DNA of 64,000 nucleotides from Motiliproteus sp. MSK22-1 (GTDB taxonomy: Bacteria > Pseudomonadota > Gammaproteobacteria > Pseudomonadales > Balneatricaceae): positions 1 to 64,000 of the forward strand of contig NZ_MIEQ01000073.1 in assembly GCF_001968815.1 (NCBI RefSeq), read 5' to 3'. A program made the position numbers and the translations under genes. The notes under the pieces were generated by a model, which had not been told where the DNA came from, ran no database searches, and was given only the letters and a program-made list of their open reading frames with translations. The first letter of the stretch is position 1. The number at the start of each line of letters is the position of its first letter. This document shows positions 12,118-21,518 of this stretch, in pieces.

Positions 12118-14791
12118 CTTTTATATCTCCCGAATTGTTTTGATCTTTCGAGACATTCGAATCATCATTAAAGTCATTGGCCTTCACTTCATCATGCTGT
12201 GATGCCTTCGAAACTTCTGGAAACTCTGTGGCTGGAAACAGTTGTTCTTTCTTCTCAGAGAAATCAACGGCCTGGGCACGATCTATTGACTGAACAGGAG
12301 CAATACCGAGGGCTGGTGTGTGCATGCCAGAAGAGGATCCTTCACCCCCTTCCATCATCACAGAGCTTATTACTTTCGGCTTGATCAAGAAGTAGGCCAG
12401 AGCTGGCAACAGCACCAGTGCACCCAACATATTCCAAAGGAACATAAAGGTCAGCAAGACCCCCATATCCGCCTGAAACTTAATCGGCGACAATAACCAG
12501 GTACCTACTCCAATGGCTAATGTAAGCCCTGTAAATGCCACCGCCCTGCCTGTTGTCATCAGGGTTAGCAGATATGCCTCACTCAGCGCCATACCTTGGG
12601 ACAGGTAAGATTCCAGACGACTGTAGATATAGATTCCATAATCAACGCCGATACCGACACCGAGGGCAATAACCGGTAAGGTCGCAACCTTGACACCAAT
12701 ACCAAGAAAAGTCATCAATGCTTGACATAGCACCGATGTCAGCGCCAACGGAACAATGATACAAACCAGAGTACGCCAGGACCGGAAGGTTATTAAGCAC
12801 AGCAGACCAACAACTCCATAAACCCAGGCCAGCATTTGATATTGCGCGGTCCCTATGACTCGGTTTGTCGCCGCCTCAATACCTGAATTACCCGCAGCTA
12901 ACTGGAATTGAATGGAATCAGTATTATGATTTTTTGCAAATAGCTCCGCAGCACTAATCACCCGCTCAAGCGTGTCGGCCTTATGGTCATTAAGGAAAAT
13001 AAGCACCGGTGTAAGGCTGCATTGGGCGTTGACCATGCCTTGAGGAACATAGGCTAAAGCAGCATTCAGCAGATACTGATTGCGGCTCAACGCATGCCAT
13101 TTCAAACTACCTTCACTGAGCCCGGAAAGTGTTGATTTTGCTACATCTGCCAGTGAAAGCGCAGATTGAACTCCTTTTACATTAGCCATTTCCCACTGGA
13201 AACGATCTATAAGATCAAGGTTTTCAAAACTAGCACACTGCTCTGCTTCTGTTTCCACCATAACGACAAATATGTCACTACTGGTACTGTAGTTTGATGT
13301 CATAAAAGCATTATCAAGATTGTACCGGGAGTCAGGACGCAGCTCTGGCGTTCCCGGATCCAGGTCTCCTATCTTCAAATCACGACTGATATTCACTCCA
13401 AATGCAAACAGCAGACCTGCGACAACGACGGTCACCATGGCTGTTCTCGGGCGGGTAAAGCCTTGAAACAGCGTCCAGAGTGAACGCTTAGCAATCCGCC
13501 CCTCAACCTGCTGCTGAGCTAAACTATTCGCTGTAGCCTGAGCTGCAACATGGCTTAAAGCCTTCGGGCTAATACTCAAATAAGACATTAACACAGGCAG
13601 AAGTAATAGATTTGTTAATACAACGACAGCCACTCCAATTGCCGCCGCAACTGCCAACTCTTGAATAACGGCAATATCAATCACCATCAGCGTGATAAAA
13701 CCGATACCATCACTGAACAAGGCCGTCAGTCCTGGTATGTAAAGACTACGAAACGAACGTCGAGCAGCAGCAAGAGGTTCTGCACCCTGAGCACTCTCCA
13801 TCGTGATGCCGTTAATAATCTGCACCCCATGACTCACGGCTATCGCAAATACCAGAAACGGCACCAGCATCGAGTAGGGATCCAGACCATAGCCCAGAGA
13901 GTGCAGCAGACCCAACTGCCAGATTACTGCCAGCATTGAGCATGAGAGAGCAACCAAAGCGCTGCGCAAGCAGCGTGTATAGAGGTACAGCAATATTGCC
14001 GTAATGATCAGTGCCAGCAGAAAAAACATGACAACTTCTGAAGCACCTTCAATCAGATCCCCGACTACTTTAGCAAATCCGGTAATGTGAATTTGAAACT
14101 GATCAGTCTGATATTTATCCCGTATGACTTCTTCCAACTGAGCAGAAAAAGCCTGGTAATCCAACCGGGCACCGGTCTCGGGGTTTATGTCGAATAAAGG
14201 AGCATGAATTATTGAAGATTTAAAGTCATTGGCGACCAGACGTCCGACCTGACCTGATCTCAAGGTATTCTGGCGCAGCTGCTCAAGGCTGTTATCACTG
14301 CCATCATAGTCATTGGGGATTACAGCTCCCCCTACAAACCCTTCTTCAGTAACCTCTTTCCAGCGAACATTTGGGGTCCAAAGTGATTTTAGTGCTGAGC
14401 GATCGACACCAGGAATAAAAAACACCTCATCGGTAACCTGTTTTAATAACTCCTGGTATTCTGCTGTAAAGATATCCCCGTCTCTAGCTTCGACAGCAAT
14501 ACGGATAGAGTTCCCTAATCCAGCCAGGTCCTCTCGATGAGACATAAAATTCTGGATGTAAGGATGCGAGCCTGGAATCATCTTCTCAAAGCTGGCATCT
14601 GGTTTCAGCCCCATGGCCTGGTAACCCAACACCAGACTGATCAGAAAAAACAGAATCAGCATTGCCGGTCTGTTTCTAAAGATCAAACGCTCCAGAATAG
14701 ACTCAGACTGACTGATCGGATCCATCAACTGTTGTTCTACAGGGTTTCTCTTACGATTGCCCTGGGAACTGTCATTTCGTTGGCGAGTCAC
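12104..14791 (-). CDS. RND superfamily (MMPL-type) exporter
   Basis: 895-residue inner-membrane protein of the RND/MMPL exporter group (COG1033-like). After an N-terminal helix (RPAMLILFFLISLVLGYQAM, about 38-57), two periplasmic loops alternate with two blocks of five or more membrane helices (about 235-425 and 645-805). Acidic intramembrane residues are present, as in proton-driven transport (GVGIGVDYGIYIYSR, and SDGIGFITLMVID in the first half). The GTG start at 14791 has a perfect AGGAGG seven bases upstream and overlaps the preceding stop (GTGA). Unusual is a hydrophilic, Ser/Asp/Asn-rich tail of about 85 residues after the last helix, not standard for the family. Export of a hydrophobic compound is likely, substrate unknown. 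Confidence 0.88.
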   Translation of the reverse strand: MTRQRNDSSQGNRKRNPVEQQLMDPISQSESILERLIFRNRPAMLILFFLISLVLGYQAMGLKPDASFEKMIPGSHPYIQNFMSHREDLAGLGNSIRIAVEARDGDIFTAEYQELLKQVTDEVFFIPGVDRSALKSLWTPNVRWKEVTEEGFVGGAVIPNDYDGSDNSLEQLRQNTLRSGQVGRLVANDFKSSIIHAPLFDINPETGARLDYQAFSAQLEEVIRDKYQTDQFQIHITGFAKVVGDLIEGASEVVMFFLLALIITAILLYLYTRCLRSALVALSCSMLAVIWQLGLLHSLGYGLDPYSMLVPFLVFAIAVSHGVQIINGITMESAQGAEPLAAARRSFRSLYIPGLTALFSDGIGFITLMVIDIAVIQELAVAAAIGVAVVVLTNLLLLPVLMSYLSISPKALSHVAAQATANSLAQQQVEGRIAKRSLWTLFQGFTRPRTAMVTVVVAGLLFAFGVNISRDLKIGDLDPGTPELRPDSRYNLDNAFMTSNYSTSSDIFVVMVETEAEQCASFENLDLIDRFQWEMANVKGVQSALSLADVAKSTLSGLSEGSLKWHALSRNQYLLNAALAYVPQGMVNAQCSLTPVLIFLNDHKADTLERVISAAELFAKNHNTDSIQFQLAAGNSGIEAATNRVIGTAQYQMLAWVYGVVGLLCLITFRSWRTLVCIIVPLALTSVLCQALMTFLGIGVKVATLPVIALGVGIGVDYGIYIYSRLESYLSQGMALSEAYLLTLMTTGRAVAFTGLTLAIGVGTWLLSPIKFQADMGVLLTFMFLWNMLGALVLLPALAYFLIKPKVISSVMMEGGEGSSSGMHTPALGIAPVQSIDRAQAVDFSEKKEQLFPATEFPEVSKASQHDEVKANDFNDDSNVSKDQNNSGDIKDAIQ

Positions 14792-16020
14792 TTGAGAGCC
14801 TCCTGCAACTGCTGATTATTGAAGAGACTGACTCCACCTTGCCCAACTAGAATTAGCCCTCCGGTGTTGGTTTTCGCTAACGCACTGTAACTACGCCTTC
14901 CCGGCTGGATCTTAGAACTAAACTGACGACCACCATCATTACTAAAACTGAGATTTCCGCTGCTCCCTACGGCCACAACGTCTCTATCACCCAACTGCGC
15001 TACCGCAGTAAGAGTCGAACGAGTCGCCATATCCAGCTCCGTCCAATTATCCCCTTGATCTTCGCTGACATAGCCTCGTCCTCTTAATCCTGTTACTAAC
15101 AACTTTCCTTCAGGTAGCACCTCTGCAATGGCATAAAATGATCCTTCGTAAGGAGAGTCCAGTAGCTGCCAGTTGTCACCATTATCAGTCGAGCGAAACA
15201 AAACCCCTGCCTCTCCGGCAATGTAGATATCTCCCTGGCGGGTCTGAATAATGGCATTGAGATGAAACCCATCAGGATTCTCTAGCTTTTCCATCTGCGG
15301 AATCCAATGCTTTCCGCCATCCTTGGTTTCAAAAATCAGTCCATAAGATCCAATCACCCAACCCTGTTGCTCACTGATGAACAGCAGATCGAAGAAAGGT
15401 TTAGTTGGACCTTCTTCCTCTGCAATCACGGCGTCTTCCAATGCCATTTCATAGCTTTCTATGCGCTCTTCCAGCTCAGAACCATCTTCGCCCCGCTCTT
15501 CAATTAATTGAAGCCGTTGCTCCACCTTCCCCAGCAGCTGCTGATAGTGCTTTACAACCATCTGATTAACTTGAAAACCATCCAGCTGCTTTTGCCAACT
15601 ACGGCCAGCATCTCGCGTGTTTAGTATCACACCGTCATGACCAACAGCCCAACCATTGGAACTATTAACAAAATCTATTGCTGTAAGTGATACGGAAACA
15701 GGTACTGATGACTGCTGCCAGCTGAGCCCATTATCATTAGAATAAAGAATATGGCCCCGTTCCCCGACAGCATAAAAACTATTGTCAGTTACAGTAATAT
15801 CCAACAGTAAAGACTGCTTCGCCAGACTGGAAGTCATGGCAGGAAGTGAAAGACGATCTATTTTCTGCCCACCACTTTCGGCAAAGAGTGAACAGGAGAA
15901 CAGCATCATTGAGATAGGTAACAAACCAGATGGGAAACCCAGGCGAGAAAGCAAGCGAAAGAGCTGCCTTAAAGACAACCCAAATACGTTGACTTGATAC
16001 AGAGTCATATACCTATCCAT
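14788..16020 (-). CDS. YCF48/BNR-repeat beta-propeller protein, exported
   Basis: Up to 410 residues with an N-terminal signal sequence (hydrophobic stretch LGFPSGLLPISMMLFSCSLFAES, about 27-49). The rest is made of repeated beta-propeller blades of BNR/YCF48 type, seen as recurring S-x-D-x-G-x-x-W motifs (SNDNGLSWQQ, TRDAGRSWQK, TKDGGKHWIP, STDNGDNWQL, SEDQGDNWTE). A charged coiled insert (about 155-205, rich in Glu) interrupts the blades. YCF48 proteins act in photosystem II assembly in cyanobacteria; here a periplasmic partner of the RND exporter is more likely. The start (ATG at 16020, or 16008) is uncertain because neither has a good ribosome site. The stop overlaps the RND start. Confidence 0.8.
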   Translation of the reverse strand: MDRYMTLYQVNVFGLSLRQLFRLLSRLGFPSGLLPISMMLFSCSLFAESGGQKIDRLSLPAMTSSLAKQSLLLDITVTDNSFYAVGERGHILYSNDNGLSWQQSSVPVSVSLTAIDFVNSSNGWAVGHDGVILNTRDAGRSWQKQLDGFQVNQMVVKHYQQLLGKVEQRLQLIEERGEDGSELEERIESYEMALEDAVIAEEEGPTKPFFDLLFISEQQGWVIGSYGLIFETKDGGKHWIPQMEKLENPDGFHLNAIIQTRQGDIYIAGEAGVLFRSTDNGDNWQLLDSPYEGSFYAIAEVLPEGKLLVTGLRGRGYVSEDQGDNWTELDMATRSTLTAVAQLGDRDVVAVGSSGNLSFSNDGGRQFSSKIQPGRRSYSALAKTNTGGLILVGQGGVSLFNNQQLQEALK

Positions 16021-16575
16021 TAATTATCATTATTAGACTAGCTAGTGACATTTCCAACCACATCGAGACAAGTTCAATTTTCAATTCTCGTAGAGCGCTC
16101 TGGCATCAGGTGCTCATTTATGGTGCTACAGACACTTAACTATAGGCGTATAATTACAATATCGACAAAAATCAGGCTTGCCTAGATGTTAAAATACGCC
16201 TCAATATCCAAAAGACTCTCAAATCACTCCATTATTCTCAATAACATTACCCTTCAAAATTAATAACATTTTCGCTCTTAGTAACACTCACACACTGACA
16301 ATAACCGCCAAAACGGCATCTGATCCAGATAAAGCCAAAGCTTCAGCAACGCCAGACAACAGCACCTCAAAGTAATGCATCAGGTAAAGAATAACCCATT
16401 TAATCAAGAAATATATGAAGCATGATAAGAAAGAAGGGAAGGGGAAAGAGGCGTACTTATTCAGAGGCAGGTAAACCCGTAACATATTGACTAAAAATGG
16501 TTTATTCCAATTAATTCAGAATTTATTCAAAACCTTTGCTGATTCATACCTTTTTAATCAGATAAAACCACAGAC
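16021..16575. other. long AT-rich gap inside the envelope cluster
   Basis: No convincing gene. It separates the DUF1302-DUF1329 pair, which ends at a terminator, from the YCF48-RND-Usp-AraC string, so a promoter for the latter should lie here. Three spaced copies of a TAACAYT-type octamer (16241-16248, 16263-16270, 16281-16288) are the only repetition noticed. A hydrophobic short frame at 16288-16485 on the minus strand has no ribosome site and is not called. Confidence 0.5.
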
Positions 16576-16608
16576 ATAAAAATGCCGGAGCGGACAACCG
16601 ACTCCGGC
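16576..16608 (-). terminator. rho-independent terminator after the DUF1329 gene
   Basis: Stem GCCGGAG/CTCCGGC (16584-16590 with 16602-16608) with an 11-base loop, followed on the minus strand by ATTTTTAT. It lies 30 bases after the DUF1329 stop codon. Confidence 0.85.
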
Positions 16609-16637
16609 GCGTACCATTAAACTACTTCAATCTTTGC

Positions 16638-18011
16638 TTAGCGCTTACCGGAGCGTCTGATTGCAGAAGTAGTAAACTCTTTGCGACTAAGAGATACGCC
16701 AAAGTTGAATCCTTCAGCCTCTTCATTGGTTAAACTGCCAGCCAGATAACGACCTGACAACAAGTCATGCAAGACTTCACCAACATGCCAGGGCACCTTA
16801 GCATCTCGGTACTGGAAAGCATGCGCCTCACCTACTCGCCACAACTCACCTCGAGCATCATAGTGGTCAACCACTGATGCCTGCCAGCTGTCTTCATCAA
16901 TATAAAAACGACGCTTAGCGTAAATATGACGCTCCCCTTCCTTCAGGGTTGCTTCAACTACCCATACACGGTGCAGTTCATAACGAAGCAGGTCTGGATT
17001 CAAGTGCCCAGGCTTCAGAATATCACTGTATTGAAGATCTCGGGAAGCAAGCTTGAAGCTATTATAAGGAATATAGAGCTCCTGCTTACCAACCAGTTTC
17101 CAGTCATAACGATTTGGGGCTCCGTTATACATATCCAGATTATCGGCCGTTCGTAAACCATCAGCAGCCGTCCCCGGAGCATCATAGGCTACTTGAGGCG
17201 CCCGTCTGACACGCCGCTGACCAGCATTGTATTGCCAGGCTTTTCGAGGTTGTTTAACTTGATCCAGCGTTTCATGAATCAGCAGCACATTACCCGTTAA
17301 ACGGGTCGGAGCCAGCACTTGTTGAGTGAAGTAATTGAGGATATTGTCATCCTTCTTGACATCGAACCCATCTTCTAAATACTGAGGCCACACCAAACGC
17401 TCCTTGAATCGAACGGGAGTATAGCTACCGTTACGATGTACAGGAACCTGCACCAAGGTGCGCTCCAACGAACCACCACGATAGCGTGTGATATGGTTCC
17501 AGATTGCTTCTACGCCGGTTTTTGGAATAGGGAATGGAATAGTCTCTTCAAAATTCAGCAACCCATTACCATTTTCAACAACTGTTGTTTGAGTAGCATT
17601 CTTCTTAGCGACATCATAGACATGCTGCGGAAATGCTCCTGTCCGATGAGTTGGATAAACATTTATCTTATAACTGTCCGGATACTTCTTAAGCAGAGCC
17701 ATCTGCCCATCAGTAAGCTTACCGCTATATTGCTCAGCATTGGCCGCAGTGATCGTAAATAATACTTGTTCATCGGCGTAGGGATTCTGGTAACGATCGC
17801 CTGAAAACTCATCAGGCTGGCCACTCCAGGCAGGAATGGTTCCCTCTGCATTACCCGCTTTAAGCGCACCAATCGGAGTTAAAGAAGCTCCCAATTGTGA
17901 CGCGTCATCGGCAGAAACCGCTGCCTGAAGTACAGTGGCCTGCAATGCCAGCGCAAGCGCCGAAACGGCTAAAAAATTCTTTTTACTTACTATATTCTTT
18001 TTATTTATCAT
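16638..18011 (-). CDS. DUF1329 family exported protein
   Basis: 457-residue exported protein of the DUF1329 family. A signal peptide (about 1-31 of the chosen start, ending LQATVLQAA) precedes the mature N-terminus VSADDASQLGASLTPIGALKAG, a typical DUF1329 opening. Also typical are IPAWSGQPDEFSGDRYQNPY and the C-terminal RRFYIDEDSWQASVVDHYDA. The family is usually found beside DUF1302 proteins and has been likened to LolA/LolB-type lipid-binding folds, which I state from memory without a check. The ATG at 18011 has AGGA seven bases upstream. It follows the DUF1302 gene by 50 bases and is followed by a terminator. A periplasmic lipid carrier is a reasonable inference. Confidence 0.88.
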   Translation of the reverse strand: MINKKNIVSKKNFLAVSALALALQATVLQAAVSADDASQLGASLTPIGALKAGNAEGTIPAWSGQPDEFSGDRYQNPYADEQVLFTITAANAEQYSGKLTDGQMALLKKYPDSYKINVYPTHRTGAFPQHVYDVAKKNATQTTVVENGNGLLNFEETIPFPIPKTGVEAIWNHITRYRGGSLERTLVQVPVHRNGSYTPVRFKERLVWPQYLEDGFDVKKDDNILNYFTQQVLAPTRLTGNVLLIHETLDQVKQPRKAWQYNAGQRRVRRAPQVAYDAPGTAADGLRTADNLDMYNGAPNRYDWKLVGKQELYIPYNSFKLASRDLQYSDILKPGHLNPDLLRYELHRVWVVEATLKEGERHIYAKRRFYIDEDSWQASVVDHYDARGELWRVGEAHAFQYRDAKVPWHVGEVLHDLLSGRYLAGSLTNEEAEGFNFGVSLSRKEFTTSAIRRSGKR

Positions 18012-18061
18012 AAAGCTATCCTCATGCACCAGAAGGCAGACCTCCTGGCTTACAGCACAGA

Positions 18062-19966
18062 TTAGAATGAAATACCAATACTGGCCGAGATGAAGTCACG
18101 ATCTTTAGTGATGTTATAATCACCACCGAAGAAGCGAGTGTAGGAAATGCCCGCATTATAGGTGTTCAGGTAGTCAGCATTCAGAGCAAGCCCCAAAGCC
18201 TTGCGTCCCTCAATAAACCCGCTGCTAGTGGCTGGCGAATAGCCATCAACATCATGAGACCAGGAAATGCTTGGAGTCAGGTTAATACCGGCCAAGACAT
18301 CGTTGTAGTTAAAAACAGCCCGTGCTCTATACCCCCAGGAGTCTTCAGTAACAAAGCCATCATCGCCATCCTGGCCATATTCACTGGGCCTACCGTATCG
18401 AACCCCACCGTCACCTGCTTCGGAGAAACTATGCACATGAGTAAACGCCAACTCCCCCACCAAAGCCACACGACTGGCTCCCATCACCTGATCAATAAAG
18501 CGAACCAGCGTGACCTGAGCCTGAGATATGTCATAGCTGTCATAACCGCTTACCTCAGAACCTGAGGTCAAACCATTGACCAGCGTATTTTGAATACCCG
18601 CTCCCACACGTGCATTAACAGGATTAACAGCCCCATTTGATAGTACCTGAGTCCCTCCCGTTAAAATGGCGGCAACAAGATCTGCACCGTTTATCTGAAA
18701 CGGCACATCCTTGTGATGACTGAACTCACCCGAAACAGCGAACTCCCCCACATTCGTGGCAAAGCTCAGACCAAGCATTTGAATATCTTCAGGGTATTCG
18801 GTGAAATAGACTGGATTCTGACCTAAAGGATCACCCGGCAGGAAGGTATCAGGTTGACCATTACCATCAAGGTCACCACTAATCTGGTTAACACCGGTCG
18901 TCATACCACTGGCCATAGGTTGCCGGCTATGGTAGTTCATAAAATAGAAACCGAATTCGGTATCATTCAGCTCTTCTGCAATATACCGAAAGGCCAAACC
19001 ATACTGGCCATCATCATCCGCTTCTCGTGTGTCTCCTCGCTTAACCGCAAACCCATTGGCTACGGCAGCCGCATCATCAAGGATAAGTGGTATAGCCAGC
19101 GCAGCTGTCCCTATTGTCAGGGTATTACAGCCCTGTGCAATATAATCCACTGTTGAGAAGTAGGTACCGCAGCCATCCACTGCCGTCGCTTCCCATTCCA
19201 ACTGATAAAAACCTTCAACGCTTAGATTATCAGTAACTCCAAGATTACCGTAAAGCATATTAACCGGAAGCAGGCCTTCCTTTATTTCTGCACCAGGCCG
19301 CCGAAAGGCAGAAACATCTATGGGATTAATCGCGTTAACACCACCACGAATAAAAGTACTTTCTCCCCAACTGACTACCTGGCGACCCAAGCGAGCATCC
19401 AGTACCATGTCTCCGAGATCAAACTCACCATAGACAAAGGCATCCAGAATTTCTGCACCGGAAAATTTGGCATAATCATTAAAACCTTCATCGCTTAAAG
19501 GCTCACCACTGGCATAATTATTTGCGACGTTGCCCCAGGATCGATCACCATCCTCCAGTTCAAAGTCATACCAGTATTTACCACGGGCAAAAAAACCAAC
19601 GTTTTCATACGTTAATTCAAGATCATGGACACCTTTGAGTATTTTGGAAAAGGCATCTCCATCATCAAAGTTAAGGTTTCCGTCATCATTTACACCGTTA
19701 TGGGTAACTGACCTGGCACCCCCATTCCCTCCGGAAATTAAAGAAGGATCCCGGTCCTCTGCTCTCCAGGAGACACCCATTGAAATCTGGGAGTTAAACC
19801 GACCTTCGACTTCACCGAGGTTAAAGTCCACAGCCTGTGCGGTGTTCACGAAAATTGAACTCAGGGAAAGAGAGGATGCAATTATAGCCAACGACAGCTT
19901 TGTACGGCGGCTAATTCCAGCCATTTGTACAGGAGTCCTTGGCGTCATCGTTATTTTTGTCGCCAT
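18062..19966 (-). CDS. DUF1302 family outer-membrane barrel-like protein
   Basis: 634-residue protein of the DUF1302 family. A signal peptide (about 1-46, ending VNTAQA) is followed by VDFNLGEVEGRFNSQISMGVSWR, the usual mature start with its first beta strand. Many alternating-residue strands follow, and the C-terminus ends in phenylalanine (SASIGISF), as expected for an outer-membrane beta barrel. The region LGRQVVSWGESTFIRGGVNAIN is a strong family motif. The ATG at 19966 has AAGGTGG five bases upstream; earlier ATGs lack one. It is the first gene of the cluster with DUF1329. A channel or docking site for hydrophobic molecules is inferred from context, not shown. Confidence 0.9.
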   Translation of the reverse strand: MATKITMTPRTPVQMAGISRRTKLSLAIIASSLSLSSIFVNTAQAVDFNLGEVEGRFNSQISMGVSWRAEDRDPSLISGGNGGARSVTHNGVNDDGNLNFDDGDAFSKILKGVHDLELTYENVGFFARGKYWYDFELEDGDRSWGNVANNYASGEPLSDEGFNDYAKFSGAEILDAFVYGEFDLGDMVLDARLGRQVVSWGESTFIRGGVNAINPIDVSAFRRPGAEIKEGLLPVNMLYGNLGVTDNLSVEGFYQLEWEATAVDGCGTYFSTVDYIAQGCNTLTIGTAALAIPLILDDAAAVANGFAVKRGDTREADDDGQYGLAFRYIAEELNDTEFGFYFMNYHSRQPMASGMTTGVNQISGDLDGNGQPDTFLPGDPLGQNPVYFTEYPEDIQMLGLSFATNVGEFAVSGEFSHHKDVPFQINGADLVAAILTGGTQVLSNGAVNPVNARVGAGIQNTLVNGLTSGSEVSGYDSYDISQAQVTLVRFIDQVMGASRVALVGELAFTHVHSFSEAGDGGVRYGRPSEYGQDGDDGFVTEDSWGYRARAVFNYNDVLAGINLTPSISWSHDVDGYSPATSSGFIEGRKALGLALNADYLNTYNAGISYTRFFGGDYNITKDRDFISASIGISF

Positions 19967-20500
19967 CAATGCCACCTTCATTACATTCAAGATCAAATAC
20001 CGAAACTATCGCTTCGATCAATCTTGGAACAGACACAAGCAGCATGTGCACAGTGTTGCATCCATACCACCAAGTCTTTTGTTATTGTTTTCTTCGGTTT
20101 CAACTAACTGATTACAAATAATGACTCAGGTGTAATGCTATACCAGCGATAGCCAGCCTCAACAGCTGCCATTACTGCACAGTATCACCTTCAACCACTA
20201 TCACCTTTTGTCATCAATAACGTTTAGTCGAACTACCACCGACTGCAAGCCCTTAGCAGTTGTAGCCATCATCGGGATTCAACGCAAGAGCTTCAATGAC
20301 AAAAAAACCCGAAATCGCTTACAAAATCATCCAAGCAATTGGCTGAGTCAATTTTTAAGCAGGTAAAATGAGAAATGACAATTAAGAGGAAATGCTATTG
20401 GATTCACGGGAGTCATATTGATGGAGAGCCAAACACTAAAGCTCGATTGTCTGTCTGTACGAATTAAGGAAAGCTGCTTGGACTATTCAACCGAGACACA
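19967..20500. other. intergenic region upstream of the DUF1302 gene
   Basis: About 530 bases between the first PilZ gene and the DUF1302 gene, both minus strand. No gene, tRNA or clear terminator was seen. It should hold the promoter of the DUF1302-DUF1329 unit. Confidence 0.45.
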
Positions 20501-20851
20501 TCAAGAGGCCAAAACGCTGCCCTGCTTTCCGGTATAGCGTCGGATAAATTCAATGTACTGATCTGAAGGTTTCAATAACCGTAAACCGATAGCTGAACCA
20601 AGTCTGGACTCCAGGAAGTTACTGTAAATAATCTCTCCTTCCAAAGTAAAATAACAGATCATTCCTGTACACTTAGATACAACCTCAACCCGAACGGGCT
20701 CGCCGACCACTAGTGCTTTTCCCAATATAACGTTCATTCCCTGTTCAGACACATTGTCAGTACTACCAGGGAGCTGCTCACCATTCAATCGAGTCAGAGT
20801 CGCTTTCCACACCACGTGGACGCGATCAATCGATCTGCTTTCAGTAACCAT
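20501..20851 (-). CDS. PilZ domain protein (copy 1)
   Basis: 116-residue single-domain PilZ protein. The c-di-GMP-binding pattern is present: RSIDR (RxxxR, residues 6-10), then NVSEQG (NxSxxG, about 33-38). It is clearly paralogous to the gene at 21060-21410, sharing HVVWKA, RLNGEQ, GST-NVS and VVSKCTG blocks and the same length. Start ATG at 20851 has GGGAGAG five bases upstream. A cytoplasmic receptor for c-di-GMP is likely; the target is unknown. The two copies are separated by 208 bases and lie downstream of the receiver-TPR gene on the same strand. Confidence 0.85.
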   Translation of the reverse strand: MVTESRSIDRVHVVWKATLTRLNGEQLPGSTDNVSEQGMNVILGKALVVGEPVRVEVVSKCTGMICYFTLEGEIIYSNFLESRLGSAIGLRLLKPSDQYIEFIRRYTGKQGSVLAS

Positions 20852-21059
20852 AGGTACTCTCCCAACATCTGATCAAGAAACCAATACTAAAAGTTTACTA
20901 TACCTAAAATCCTTGTTTTTCACCTTGACACAGATCTACATATTTGATCGTTTTTTGGTCACCAGATACAATCGGAATTGCTAACCCAGACTGTTCATTT
21001 GAAGAGTTATTTCTGAAGGATACAGACCATACTAAAGAAAGGTCGTAGACGTTTTCAAC

Positions 21060-21410
21060 TTACCCTGCCAAGACTGCGGCCTGTAAAGGCTCGTAACTAC
21101 TGACCATACTGACGTAGGCATCATCAGGATTTAACAGCTTGACCCCAATAGCGTTCCCCAAATTTGAATCAAGCATGTAATTGTAAATGACTGTACCAGA
21201 GAGGCTAAAAAAACAGGCTCGGCCTGTACATTTTGAAACCACATTGATGTCTAATCGCTCCCCCTCTATAAGTGGTTTATCGATAATAATAAACATACCA
21301 TCAATCGATACATTAGCAGTACTACCCATAAACTGTTCGCCATTGAGCCGGCTAATAATCGCTTTCCAAACGACATGGCGGCGCTTATTGCCTCTGCGCT
21401 CAGCAGTCAT
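21060..21410 (-). CDS. PilZ domain protein (copy 2)
   Basis: 116-residue PilZ protein, paralogue of copy 1. The RxxxR motif (RGNKR, residues 6-10) and NVSIDG (NxSxxG) are intact, so c-di-GMP binding is expected. Downstream of the motif the two copies diverge most in residues 40-60 and at the C-terminus, which may give different partners. Start ATG at 21410 has AAGGGG five bases upstream. It follows the receiver-TPR gene by 108 bases, so the three may be co-transcribed, though no overlap supports this. Confidence 0.87.
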   Translation of the reverse strand: MTAERRGNKRRHVVWKAIISRLNGEQFMGSTANVSIDGMFIIIDKPLIEGERLDINVVSKCTGRACFFSLSGTVIYNYMLDSNLGNAIGVKLLNPDDAYVSMVSSYEPLQAAVLAG

Positions 21411-21518
21411 CGCTACCCCTTACTGCCAAAAAAAGCAGTATTTATGCATTGAATCAGGTTATCGAAAAACTATCACGGCTAAGCAGGTTGTCGACCATAA
21501 CCCTACGCTCTTGAGCAT

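Noticed and set aside
16288-16485. 65-residue hydrophobic frame in the gap of the envelope cluster
   Set aside because: No ribosome site, low-complexity composition and no recognised family.
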